Of a stretch of DNA of 64,000 nt, positions 33,660 through 45,654 are shown one piece after another. Both the position numbers and the translations under genes were made by a program. The stretch is from NCBI GenBank assembly GCA_025024175.1, contig QCXZ01000137.1, forward strand, positions 65,684,911 to 65,748,910, read 5' to 3'. The DNA is from Rhyzopertha dominica (Eukaryota; Arthropoda; Insecta; Coleoptera; Bostrichidae). The notes below the pieces were generated by a model that saw only the letters and a program-made list of their open reading frames with translations, did no database searches and was not told where the DNA came from. Each line of letters starts with the position of its first letter. The first letter of the stretch is position 1.

Positions 33660-33905
33660 AATAACAAACAAGAAGGCTCTTGTCATGTATAACATCCGAG
33701 CAAAGGCACAATCAAAGAATCAAACCGAGAAATATCTGGTTGGATGCTTCCTTCAAACCTTTCTATTGCGAAACTGAACTTTTCGTAGAAGCCAACTAGC
33801 AACAGGTTGTCGCCTCTCCAACCAGCATAGATGCAGTCGCCAAAGCGGTATATCTAGTAGAGGTAGAAATACCTACCGCTCGACGGTTTCAATCAATCAA
33901 AAAGG
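33660..33905 (+). mobile_element. LINE 3' end, truncated copy
   Basis: Matches the last 250 bp of the LINE at 26-27.3 kb: TGGTTGGATGC, CAACTAGCAACA, CTCTCCAACC, GCGGTATAT and AAATACCTACCG, ending in TTTCAATCAATCAA. It is 5'-truncated, as is usual for LINE insertions. The CCTGA tail is missing or lost. Confidence 0.65.
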
Positions 33906-36199
33906 CTTAGCAAGTAACTTTAAACCCCTTAGAAAAAAAGCCCTTGCCGTGGTCTGAAACCCAAGCTTCGCATAAAACATCCTCAAAATCTGCATATTGC
34001 AAATGTTTTTTTTTATGTTTTGGAAAAAAAATAATGACCCAATCAAGAATTATACTAGTTAACAAAAAAAAGTGTAATTTCATCAATTATTGTGCAGTGC
34101 AAAAACAATTAGTGAGATTTGTCNTACAAAAGGTACAGACCTTTAGCAAGTNTTCTGAGTATNTTCATTATTCTGCTTCAAATAATCTCTAATAAGAATT
34201 ATATCCATGTTTGCACAAGAATCCCGAAACTTGATCTTTGCACACGAAAACTTGTATCCTTATGGAAGCATTCCATGGAGACGTTTATGATAGTGCATTG
34301 ATTACGTAAAACGTCTACCCTCAAACAATACAGCGGCCCTCACGCTCTGACTTCAACTAATGAAAGTGTTTTACTCCTAAAACATGTTTTTAAGAAATGG
34401 CAAACAGAAAACGATATTTATCAAAGACACTCGGTTTTTGCCATTTATTTTACTTTCTGACCTGTATAGTAAAAATATGCCGAATAATAACAAAAGTTTG
34501 ATTCCATATTTGAAACTAAATGTCTATGTAATAAACCAACAAAAAACTATGATCTGCTAATCAGAAATTAATTGCACATATAGCCAAAATCACGTTATCG
34601 TACTTCTTTAGGTGTTCATAATTATTACAAAGAAAAAATAGTAAAAGCTCACACCTTCAACGGTGCGATAAATTTTATGCAAAATTTCCTTATTCAATGT
34701 AATACCTTCAAAGCTTTTATACTCTACTTCGGATATAGGACAGAAAGCAAACAATGATTATCAAAACTTTTAGACTCGGTAATATAAAACTACAAAGCTG
34801 TACCGAACAAATGATAAGCACTATTAAAAAAAGTATCCAGACATTCAGACGGCCCAGAAATTAGACAGTACATATGATTTTGAGCAATTAACAGTGATTT
34901 TTTGCGACATTAAAGAACTAGAAGACGTCTAAGCAATTCTGCGGAAATCTGATGGGTTTTGTAGTCCCTCATATTCCTAAAATCAGCTTACCTGAGTGTT
35001 TTGAATTATGAATTTATTCATGTGTTGGCTCTTATCGCGAATATTATGCAGTTGATCGTTCTTTTGCCCTAGTTATGTCTTAAAGCCGAACCAAACATTA
35101 AAAAAAATCCCTTATATAAAACAATGATCTTTGACTGTAGACATAAAACAAAAAATACTCGCCAACACCTTCACCCACCTGGTTAAATATTAATATGTCC
35201 TGATTATTGTAATGAACCAAAATACTATACGTAATCTACCATTGATTGGTTAATAAATATTAAATTAAATGCGGTTAACTATTATTGGATATCGGAAATT
35301 GGCACAAAAAATAGAGGCAGCAATACGACGAAGTATTTTTGTCGTCGGCCGTCACGTTTAACCTTTAATCCAATTTTCCACAGTCCAGTGGTTTTGTTAA
35401 CTTTAACTGTTTCTAGTTCCGATGCGAATCTACGGGTATAGCACGACGTTCCGTTAGTGACCAAGAGATGTGTTACTATAACCCGATACCCCATCAGATA
35501 ATGAAAATAAACAAGTGGTAAAACTGTTGTTTCAAGAGTGCAAACGACTCACGTTCATAACTAGCCGTAGATACAACGTGCTTCAAATTTACCATCTTTG
35601 AAACATATACCTGTTAACCTAGTGCGGCTCCATCAGGTTCTATTTATAAAACAAAAAATGCATAGTCCGCATTTCAACATTAAGCTAAGAAATACTATAG
35701 ACTGAAATAGATATAAATGAGCACTAAAGACTTTTATTATGACGGATGCATACATTTCACCTCTGCGCGACGTATCTTCAGCGTTCTAGATAGATCTAAA
35801 CTACCACATAAGATTACACGCGTACGTAAATAAGACAGCAAAAACAATAAATAAAAACATTAAAAAACACCGATATTGTCAACTACATCGACTGAAAAGA
35901 AATATTTCAAGTGGACCGAATTTCAAATTTTTCAAATGGGCTGAGCTTGAAATATATAAGTTAAAATGGAATAATTGAAATAAACACAGAGTCACGGGAA
36001 TCCGTAATAAAAAGTATTTCCTGTACCTAAATAGAATTCCGGCGATCGTCGTGGTAGATTATTACTATCAATATGACTGTCACTATCATTTACGAGCACT
36101 TAACAAAATAGCTCTTATAATGAGTTTCATGAATATTTTCCTACAACTATAATAANTTGAATATTTGTATTGGCGTTATATCATTATTAATTAGTTAGT
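33906..36199. other. No recognisable gene
   Basis: AT-rich, with isolated N bases at about 34124-34163. A 70-codon minus frame at 35282-35494 has no domain. I see no element ends. Confidence 0.4.
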
Positions 36200-36720
36200 T
36201 AGTCTACTGTTGGTTTTTTTTTTCATGTAGATAGATTCCAAAACATCTAAATTATAGCTTGTTTTATAGATTCATGACTATTCAAAATTATATCTAGCTT
36301 CTTTTATCAATAAATTCTTTAAAGTTGTATTATTGGAAAAAGCAGGAATCAAATTAAACTTTCTGAACAAATTGTTAATTTTATGACTCTCGGATGGGTG
36401 TTCAGTTACCTTAACATATGTCTAAGAGAACCAAAGTATCAAGAACACATATGACATTACTCACTTATAAGTAGGACCTAATTTAATATGTTTTATTCTA
36501 TTGATCAAATCGAGCGAGCCACTGACTAACATATTGTTGTCTGTCTGACTGCCACTATGAAATTTTGTAAACGGGGGCATTTGCATTAGAAACTATTGGT
36601 CTGTAATTGTTACCTTGCTTATGGATTTTGGGTAAAGAGTATAGGGTCGGTAAAACGCGGTTATTTACCTGCAATTTAAATTTATGCCTCTATTCTAACG
36701 CTCTGTTACAAATAGTTATT
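36200..36720 (-). pseudogene. Penelope-like reverse transcriptase fragment
   Basis: Minus strand from about 36715: CNRALE, then LPTLYSLPKIHKQGNNYRPI and VSNANAPVYKIS before a stop. LPKIHK followed by (L/Y)RPIVS is the hallmark motif that separates PLE reverse transcriptases from LINE and LTR enzymes. After a damaged middle, FRKFNLIPAFSNNTTLKNLL appears near 36370-36310, matching the PLE segment just before the GIY-YIG nuclease. The catalytic YADD region is deleted or unreadable. It is an internally deleted PLE fossil. Confidence 0.65.
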
Positions 36721-38544
36721 GTTTGATCTTTATTCCACAGACAGTATTAGGTACAAGGTCATTAAAGGGTAATTTTACCACACATAGTACTAGCTTACTA
36801 TCTAAATGAACCCACAACCTTCAGCTTTCGCGACCATTTGACAACACTACTAAAACAATAATTTTTCAAGCAATACTTAAAGGCACTACTACAATAACTT
36901 GGTACACGTATCCTGCATTAATCTAGAAGATTGAACTATTTTCACCATCGACGTTGCTAGTTAGTTGGTGTTTAAGTAGAACGCTACCTGTTTTATGTAT
37001 AGCCATCTTCCTACAAACCAGATCCTAGTGTGCCACCAACCACTGTCCAGTTTATGTGACAGGCCAGGAACGTACCAGTGGTGTATTGCAAGCGTCATTA
37101 ATTTTCTTCCTACCATAGGTGGCGCTGCAGAGACAACGCTCTATGTTAATGAAAATTAAGTTCCAAGTATTTAATAGCTTCCGACTATGTAAATGTGTAT
37201 AGGTCTGTCGGACAAACTACCTACGTTAGCCGTATGCGTTTGTCTTGCCATTGTATGACCAATATGGAAATAAAACCAGATAAGAACCTGAAGAAATATA
37301 CTGAGTTGGATTCTCAAACGTTCCTTGCTTTAAATATATGCGACTGAATAGTGTGCATTAAATTTAAATGAACGAGTTTATAGATCAACAAGAGTTAATA
37401 GTTATGGGGTAAATGATTACACAGAAATACATTAAACAATCCGTAGTTTCCTTAGCTTCGTTTAGAGGAAGAAAAATCCACCCAAAAATTTTTTTGAGGG
37501 AAAAGTTAGATAGACGGAACTATTGCTGTTTAATCTAGCATAACATTGTACAGGTGCAAACCAAAACTGGAACAAGAAATGATCAAGTTTGGTGAATAAA
37601 AGAAAACCTAGAAAGTACACAGAGAACGTAGAGCTTTATTGTTTAGCCGCTTGTCGTCCAATGGGGTAGGTAATTTAAGGTAATGTACGGAAGTTTTCAT
37701 TATTTATGCTTAATAATAATACTGAGCTTATAAATGAATTGATGATTCATATGTCTACCAACAGCTGACCAAGCCCAAAAGATACCAGATTACTGTAATA
37801 CAAAAGAACTGAAAAATAAGATGGGGCTAGTTTACAAGGTACCAAGGGTACCTATGTATCTGTTCTTATTTTATTTTATTTCTGCAAACAGATTTGTAAA
37901 ATCTCTATTTTTGACATTCGAAGGGGCTAATACAAATTCTCCGCAGGTCAAAATTTTTGCTTCTAAGCTTTCAATAAATTGGATCCTTTACAAATAATAA
38001 GATAAAAATGATATTTCAATGACAAGTAATATCGCATCACTCTATTTCAATTTCAATAATGTCCTCACACTATGCGATTTATGGTTTTGGTCCTATCGTA
38101 ATGGGGTTTCCGGTTACGTAAGTCAATTTTGAGTATAAGCAAGAGAAACAAAAGACCTTTAATTATAGTTAGAGTTTTTTCTGTTATCGTTCATACCAGC
38201 TATGATTTTGATTTTACCTAAAACATTATTGGAGTGACTAACAAATGTTGTTAAATAAGAAACTTTCCAAAAGAGGTTTCATTTCTGATGTATCAAACAT
38301 CGTTGCTCTTTTTAGTGGAAACTATAGATGGATATGATTTAATCAAAACAATTTGTTTCCTTCCTAATCATATACAGATGCTACATTTACTTTAATAAAT
38401 AAGATAGTAGGAGCATTAATACAGTCGAAATTAGATAGCTCAAATACGCAGTTGCCACATCAAATCAGTTCGACTTAAAGAGGTCTCCTTCTTTTGCAAA
38501 TTATAAGTTAATATTTCTCAACAAGGAGAAGTAATTTACCATTA
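36721..38544. other. No recognisable gene
   Basis: AT-rich with only short frames. I see no repeats or ends that I can support. Confidence 0.4.
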
Positions 38545-39235
38545 TTATCATAATACATGCATGCATCATCTGCACGGCCACAAAGCTTTTGTTCTGCACT
38601 GGCAGCTTCTTCTAGATGGGGCTTGAGGTTCATCCCGGTATGTAGTTTTAGTTACAGGCATTTGAGCTCATGTCTTAGTGGTAACTCCTGTCCTCTGAGT
38701 TTAAGTCCGTTCAACTGTCGAAGTTTCTTTATATGCTATATACTATTACTGATTTTTTTGTAGGATTGACCTGAAGTTCTTATTTACTGCACGACTTCTA
38801 TACGGCTTTTAGTGCTTACTACTGTTTCTCCAAACTTTCCATACACCAAGACTGCAAGACTTTACACTAGCAGCGACAAGAAGCCTCCACGCGGACAGGC
38901 ATTGCAATGATTTCTCAGGATGCATGCACTAGAGAATGAACCTGTTTCTAAGCATGGTCCACGCATCTTAAGGCAATACTTCGTGCTTTTTTATACTGTA
39001 ATCTTAACTAGTCAAATGAGGTGATGTCAAAACCTCAGTATTAAGGAAGACTCCGAGTACAATTTTTTGTTCCAATCCAGCGGGTTAGCGTATGTAAAAG
39101 CATTTCACATGATTTACCTGCCTGGTAAGCAAAATTGTTTATAGGGACTAAAGCATCGTTCTCCATGTACCTACCAAATAATTTCTCCGAAGTCTTTAAG
39201 ATAAATGAGGATAAATTTGTTTAACGGTAAGCTCT
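38545..39235 (-). pseudogene. LINE reverse transcriptase fragment
   Basis: Minus strand from about 39235: LSSFILKTSEKLFGRYM, FAYQAGKSCEMLLHTLTR, a damaged DIxGAFDNTSFD region (FDITSFD), then RC..AKQVHSLVHASR. Later, ALKAV and ELQVNPTKK mark the segment after the catalytic palm, followed by LNGLKLRGQELPLRHELKCL and HLEEAASAEQKL, the C-terminal region of the domain. The order follows jockey/R1-type LINE reverse transcriptases. Several stops and frameshifts are present, and the catalytic ADD is not readable. No 3' tail is visible. Confidence 0.65.
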
Positions 39236-39800
39236 TAAGAATCTCGCTCTTGTTTAGATATAAAGTTTACCCTAGCATTTTTACAGCCAAGCGGTGTAGT
39301 ATTGGAACCCAAAACAATCTTTCAGGAATGCTCTCTGGGTTGTTTTCAACCCCAGGTGTATGTTTAAGATCCTAATCACATTAGACTATTATCCTAAATA
39401 TTGTAAAATTTAACAGAAACAACTTATGCTTAAATGTGCCAGATAAGCCGACATATGCTTAAATAAGATTGTAATGTCACCTAATGTTTAATTTAGTGAT
39501 GCAAAAGCAACTTGCCCATTCTATAATAAGATCATGTGGTTCGCAATAGTTGTTCCACAACTGAATTGCCTGTATCTAATGACTTTATTCATTAATATTT
39601 CACAACTGTACAAAGTATCGTGATTTATCAAAGAAGAAAATAATATCTATCTTTATCGGTTATAGAGAAGAACATGAAATATCACTACTTCAAGATAAAG
39701 AGAAAATCTTTAAATAGTGATAATAAAAGGTAATATAAAGTAATAATATACAGCGACTAACAAGTGAAAATAATTTTCCTAGAACCACAAATTGTACACT
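39236..39800. other. No recognisable gene
   Basis: AT-rich spacer between a LINE fossil and a PLE fossil. It may hold parts of either. Confidence 0.4.
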
Positions 39801-39808
39801 TTTTCTCC

Positions 39809-40256
39809 AAAAGGGATATCGGATAAGCTAAAGACCTTTGATTCTTATATTAAAAACTACATAATAGCTAGATTGTTTCAAAGGTGCATTCATTCTGAAA
39901 TTTTGAATCAGTTGGTGGGCTTAGAAACAAGCTGATTGAACGTATGTGCTTTGTCTCAGTCAATGTCTTACACTGCGAAAGAAAAGGTAAAAAACTAAAC
40001 CTTTAGAAATTAAGAAAGTTCAACGTCACAAAAAACATTTGGCAAACACGCAAATAGAAATTCCCACGTCGAGTACGCCTTTAATATTGCCCAAATTATA
40101 AAATCAATCAGCCTTCAAAACCTAGGCGAGAGATTTTTACAACTGCAAAAAGGTGATGTAAACAAAATTCAGCACCCCTGAGTTTAGCTTAATGCTGTTA
40201 TCTCTTTGATAATGACGGTTTAGGTCGAAACAATCGCCCGAGTTATCTGATAAATC
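39809..40256 (+). pseudogene. Penelope-like element C-terminus and 3' region
   Basis: At 39809 KGISDKLKTFDSYIK resembles the PLE linker before the nuclease. At 39990-40080 KLNLLEI..VQRHKKHLANTQ then IEIPTSSTPL match the end of PLE GIY-YIG proteins. The 3' untranslated part from 40045 recurs at 60605-60824. It includes a hammerhead-like TGATAATGAC...GGTCGAAAC (GAAAC at 40227-40231). The frames are broken. Confidence 0.55.
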
Positions 40257-42620
40257 GAGTTAGCCAACGCACATACGTCCAAAGATATTGTTTTCAAGCT
40301 ACCTAATTGATATATAATAGATATCCATCGCAGCAAGTTTTTTATACCACCAATTATTGAAACACGTTAACTAGAAAATGTCTGTAATAGTAGCAAATAT
40401 CAAAATCTACTATACGTCAAAAAATGAATTTTTATCGGGCAAAAGGCGTATTCTATGTTAAGTAGTCTCTTCATTTCTGACAGTAGCAAGTGGCATTTCG
40501 ATCTTACTGTCCCATTTCCTGTCCGTGCAAAGTGTAATAAATCGCAATATAGTCGTTTAGCGGCTCATTCTAATGCAAATTAACATCAACTACACCGTGG
40601 ATGTATTGCAATGATCGTTTTGCCATTCTTAGATTGTTCGCTAGACGTTTGGTTTGACAGGCAAATAATAAATAGCTGGCATTGCCGTAGAGGCCCGCTG
40701 CGTCAGGTACAATAAATACCATAAAATTCAACTTTGCGAATGTGTGCGCTCATCGTTAAGTGTCCATGTTGGCGTAACTCACGTTTTCATTTCGGTTCGG
40801 GAATCAACCACGCAGATACGGCAGCTGTTTAAACGAAACCCATCCGCGGGCGAAAAGTTATTTCCGTGATGTGCTTTCACGCGGTTTCCTTCATGCAGCA
40901 TATCAGTGAGCGCGCAAGAAAAGATCTTGTTTGCGACTTACACCATGGAGTCGTGAGCTGTCAGCTTAAATTTGCGTTTTACTGGTTTCCCACTTCCCGG
41001 TAAATTAATTAGCAGTGTAGGTGTAAGGTGCTCTAGCGACCTGCGTGAATTACCATTTCTTATGTGGTGCGGAAAACCGACCCCCATGTCGCCATCACGT
41101 GGGCACGTGGTTTAACCATGCTCTGTTGCATGTACTCGTACCAGCGATAACAACCTCTTTACATTACAGCGGTGCTCGCATTCACCACGAGATTTGTGCT
41201 CTTGCTGTGCTGCCCACTCCGCGGACCCTTATCACACACGAGGCCAGGACAACTTTTGTAATTGCATCTCGTTTAACTGTTTGAAGTACGCAGAAAACGG
41301 CCATTCTTGTTTATCCGCGCTTACATCACCATATGTTCACTGCTTAATAATAGCGGTCCAGTTGACAACCCCACGTTGGGCATATTTTAAAAGACCGGTC
41401 TTTATTAGAGGGGAAGATGTTATAGAAACATGTTTTTAAGTTTGCTATGAAGCCAGGAGCATTCAGTAAACCTGATATTTTATATGTACGAAGGCAATTC
41501 AGATACTATTCTGCCTGACATAAAAGTAAGCGACCTGGCAAGGTAGATTCTTTCAATTTTTTGATGTAAACACGTCTTGCTCCGCAAGACTCGCTATATT
41601 TTGTGAAAATTACCAGGAAGTCATCTATGAGTGGCTTTCCGAACAATGGCGTAGGTTGATATGGTCTGTAATAAGTAAGAGACCTACACTGCCGATTGCC
41701 TTGTCACTTCATGTATAAGAAAAAAATTAAGTGAAATAAAATGCTTTAAATGAATGATCTTTTCATACCCTTCTACCGCGTACGTTAAATTTCTGATCGA
41801 AAGTCAATCCCATGAATTTGCTCTTTCACAACGGAGAAAAATGCAGTCACTAGGGCAAACCTGGTGAATATTCTGAGATTTGAAGCCTACATCACAAACT
41901 ACACCCATCGAAAGGTCCTGTAAACATCAGCGATTTATTTTACGTCCACATCCAACGGATGAGAAGTATTATATCGCGAAAAAAATTTAGACAATTTTTA
42001 TTTGCTCATTCGCTTTAAAATGGTCGAAAATGTAAAAAAACAAATATGAGCAAAAAATAAGTTTGTCTGTGTGTGGTTTTGTTTGTGGACACGATAACTT
42101 TCGAAAGACATATATAATATAAAATTTGACAAACGTATAAATCTCAACTATCCAAAGCGACTTATTGTTTTTGGGGTAAGTAGGGTATCGGGAAGGAGGC
42201 GAAATTAATTACCCTTTTTGCAAATTTTTATTTTTTTGAGGTTTAGTATGTGATTAGTAGTAAACTGCAAGTATTATTCGCCCTTATAAATTTTCGGTGG
42301 AGCAAACTGTTTAGAAGATAGTAGCAAAAAAGCGTCACTTAAAGAAAACGGNTTTTCCCAAATATCTCCGAATATATTTGATATATTCAAATTTTGGTAT
42401 TATATAGNANATCAACTTTCTGATCGGAAGCACTCTCGTAATTTTTTTTTTGTTAATTTAATAATTTTTGAATTATTTGGAAAAAACAATTTTTAAGANT
42501 TATGTATTTTTGCTAATATCACGAGGACCGTTTGTCTTAGATAAAATGTGTAGAGAGAAAAAAATGCTCAAAGCCTGACTATTAATCGTATAGTATAAGA
42601 AATAAAAACGTAAATGTCAT
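40257..42620. other. No recognisable gene; balanced-composition island
   Basis: About 40480-41440 is the longest balanced-composition block in the window. It has overlapping 79 and 81 codon frames but no domain, and could be conserved non-coding DNA. From about 41990 the sequence becomes T/A-rich with several N bases and may be the outer part of the THAP element. Confidence 0.4.
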
Positions 42621-42625
42621 TTTGA

Positions 42626-43902
42626 CAATTGGGTATTATCACTTTTTTTGAAAATTACGTAAAATGAATCTTGAAGTGCATATATATCGTACACCATGTT
42701 AAAGAAAACAAAAAAACATATTTGTGGGTATAGAATTTCGGGTCTGAAATTCGAATCTTATGAGTCACCGCCAAAACGCTTCTATCCAAGATTATTCAAC
42801 TCGTGACGTCAAGTGTCATGTAAACATTACCGAGAGCATGCTGTTTAATGGTGCAGTATCAGTCTTGTATTGGAAAAGCTTTTGCGTGGTGTTTATTAAA
42901 AGGTTGGTGTAAGAGGTCGCACCAAAAAGTGATTTGTGTAGTTTTACAAGCATCTATTATGTATGGAAAACAATACAAGTGTTGTTTTGTACATGGTTAT
43001 AAAAGTGCTTCAGTTAGTACAGCTAACAAAATTTTTGTAACCGTTCCTCGAGATTATCAACGTGTGAAACAGTTAAGGCCCCTAGACGTGATATGCTGAC
43101 ATCGCAAAGTTTGTTTTTCTGTTGTGAAGATCATTTTAATCCTTACTGTAAGTTTTCTTATTCTTTTTGGGGTTATAAGTATTTACAATTCAGTTTCCAT
43201 TTTGTTATACCCTGAAGAGGATATGAAAAATTATATGTGTTATAGAGAGAAATGTTATAATAACGAACGACGTTGTTCCCCATATATTCGACTGTTAGCC
43301 AGACCAGAAACGAGCCGCAAGAGCCCCAAAAATAAATGCAATTTATATTTATTCTGACCTCTAAAATAAATGTCAAGTTTAGGGTAGATTTTTATGTTTA
43401 CAAATGTATGTTTCCAACAACCCACTGTGATCAAATTATCAATGCTACGTTAATTTGATAAAAAGTTCACTTATGCTGTTGCTTTTATGTTCCTCATCTC
43501 CGCCGCGTTGAACCGCTCGTTGCTGTACACAAATTCCATAACAATGAACATGCCTTCAGAAGTCATAACTCATAAGTATTTCACTTTTTCTTGGCGTATT
43601 TTAATTCGCTTGTCACAAAAGAAACGTAAACAACAAACTGATAAATTGACGGGCTGAGGCTGACGCGTGACGCGCTGACCCCAGATGTAAATAAGCGGCC
43701 ATTTACAAGAGACCGGACGTCACGGGTAATATGTTCGCGTTTTGGCGGTCCCTTTAAATATTCACATTTTTAATATTAAAAATACATCTTACGGTCCATT
43801 TTTTCGAATTTATAAGCTGTCACAGCTGTTTTGTGGATTAGATGCTACCTGTTAATACGCAATTTAATAAAATATAAATTCATGGCAAATACCCAATTGG
43901 AT
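42626..43902 (+). mobile_element. THAP-domain DNA element with inverted flanks (P-like or related)
   Basis: Sequences at 42626-42830 and 43675-43902 are imperfect inverted partners. Shared blocks in the same order and spacing are CAATTGGGTATT (about 140-150 bp out), ACCGCCAAAACGC, GTGACGTC and a GTC(T/A)C..TGTAAA block. Between them lies a THAP-domain fragment. THAP domains bind the ends of P-element-type transposons, so this is most likely a non-autonomous or decayed relative. The outer boundaries and target duplication are not resolved. Confidence 0.5.
42959..43290 (+). pseudogene. THAP zinc-finger domain fragment
   Basis: The frame opening at 42959 reads KCCFVHGYKS (first zinc-binding Cys pair; the usual second Cys is Tyr), KIFVTVPRDYQRVKQLR, then one base out of frame RRDMLTSQSLFFCCEDHF (Cys and His of the C2CH finger). 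EEDMKNYMCY follows about 50 bp later. Between the last two blocks, GTAAGT...TTCAG (43147-43192) could be a 46-bp intron, though splicing it does not restore the frame. A frameshift and a lost Cys mean it is not functional as written. Confidence 0.6.
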
Positions 43903-44385
43903 GTGGAAGTATTGATTCAATTTGCAACGGTTTTTAGACAGAAATTTTCCTTCGTGGCATTACACAATTTTGAAATTAAAGCACAATATTGCCCGGTTGC
44001 GGCATGACTCATGTATGGTATCGAGATTTGAGGACATATATAACTAACATATATAAATATGATGTTTTTAACTTATTAGCAGTACTCACAATGGGGTTCT
44101 CCCACTTTAAAGTTTATCAAATGAAGCTAGATGAATCTTGCAGATACATGTGCACTCATTATTTATTTGGCAAGTATGTCTACGCAATACTAGCTCAGTA
44201 ATTACCCTTTTTAAAAACTTTAACCTTAATCAATCAATTATCTTAACGTTAATCAAAACTGGTTTACTTGGTATTGGTACAAACAATCTTCATCCATAAT
44301 CGTTTAAACCAAATTTTGAAAATCTTTCAGTATCATAAGATAGGAATATCGCGTTTTAGTATTATTTTTCAACATAAAATCGTTG
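43903..44385. other. No recognisable gene
   Basis: A 70-codon plus frame (43989-44201) has no domain. Otherwise AT-rich. Confidence 0.4.
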
Positions 44386-44389
44386 TATA

Positions 44390-45090
44390 TCTTTCTCCCT
44401 ACCTATGCGAAAAATATGTAAATTCTTGAAGATCTGGTTACGCAAATGCTCCATAACAAGGAATCAGTTTCAATAGTCAATTCATCTTTAATAGTTAGTT
44501 TAGTAGTTTTAAGCCAACCCTGTGTTATATTCTTCAATGCGGCCTATCGAACTGTATTCAATATTAGAAGAAAATATTGATTATTACTCAAGTAATTTCA
44601 ATACTCTTCAGCTACATCTTCCCCAAAACTATAACTATTATCAATTCGCAAGAATTCTTTCCGACTGACCACCTTCTTAGTCTATTCGCAGAAAATTGCG
44701 GCATAACGTTCTCATAGTCAAAAATGGTGGTCAATGGCTATTTGTGGGGTCTAAGCAAATCATTGCCACCCAAACACTGATTGAATTTAGATATTTAAAA
44801 ATTCAATTTGCTCCGCCTGGAAACAAGCTGCAGTTGTGTGATACTGTGAAGCGTCAGTACATATTTCATTAAAAATATCGGAACTACGAGTATAATGTCC
44901 TTAGTTGAACTTAAAGCATCTATAACTTTGCTAGTGTTCATATTCCAATGATATTTGATAAAATGGTGTTAAAAATGTAGCTGAATTTGGTATAAATTTC
45001 CCGCAACATTTAACAAAACTAACGTATGATTTTAACTGTTTAGCGTTAGTGGGCATTGATGCTGACTTGACTAACATGAATTGATTAAAA
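44390..45090 (-). pseudogene. Ty3/gypsy LTR retrotransposon pol fragment (RNase H to integrase linker)
   Basis: Minus strand from about 45060: MPTNAKQLKSYVSFVK, CGKFIPNSATFLTPFYQ (the connection between reverse transcriptase and RNase H), a CTDASQYHTTAA-like RNase H start, and around 44740-44690 PLTTIFDYENVMPQFSANRL followed by RRWS. Further on, near 44500-44400, KDELTIETDSLLWSICV matches the linker before the integrase zinc-binding region. Stops and frameshifts occur throughout. No long terminal repeats or primer binding site are visible, so this is an internal fragment. Confidence 0.65.
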
Positions 45091-45465
45091 AGACAGGCAT
45101 CTTTTAATATCGCAAAATCTCTGTTTAGTACAAATTTCGTCTAGGAGAAAAACTCTTCCCGCAATCCCTTGGAAGTGTAAGTAAAAGTTTGATCTGACGA
45201 TATCGCATTAATCTGCTTTTAGTAAATACTGCTGGCAATTCATGAATTATCCTCATACACAAATACTATAAAAATTTCAGCACCTAGGCACTTAGGCGGA
45301 TATTAGTTACGGCTGTTGAGCAAATTCAAGTTTCAGGCATACCTGGCAATCGTCTTCCCGTGAGTTGACTTTCGCACGTCTGTCTAATTACTTTCATTCA
45401 CATCCTTCATAAAAGTTTCGAGCAGATGAATAACCTGAAGTCAGTCTGGCGATGTACAGTCACGA

Positions 45466-45654
45466 ATGGATAAATTAATGTGTATTGCGCTCCTCTCTTT
45501 GTTCGTACAATTAACAATAATTAGTCACACTGACAATTCCGGTATAGGTGTACTTCCCAGAAAATCTTCGTACAAAAATAATCCAAGGGGACAAACGCAA
45601 TTTATTAGGAGAGTGCGACATCCCCAAACTAATTATGTGTTTTCTGCCACGTAA
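45466..45654 (+). CDS. Possible small secreted peptide or first coding exon
   Basis: A 62-codon frame begins MDKLMCIALLSLFVQLTIIS, which has the shape of a signal peptide: Lys near the start, then a hydrophobic core. The remainder is polar and basic, with dibasic or Arg-rich sites (PRKSS, IRRVRHPQ) such as are cut in peptide precursors. Its stop codon lies inside GTAAGC at 45651-45656, a plausible splice donor, so it could be the first coding exon of a longer gene. It lies in a balanced-composition block (about 45290-45990). I do not recognise the peptide, and an AT-rich sequence gives hydrophobic frames by chance. Confidence 0.2.
   Translation: MDKLMCIALLSLFVQLTIISHTDNSGIGVLPRKSSYKNNPRGQTQFIRRVRHPQTNYVFSAT

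Noticed and set aside
41990..42550. T/A-rich block with several N bases, possible separate LTR or LINE end
   Set aside because: Looks repeat-like, but I could find no partner sequence, coding motif or boundary to support a class.
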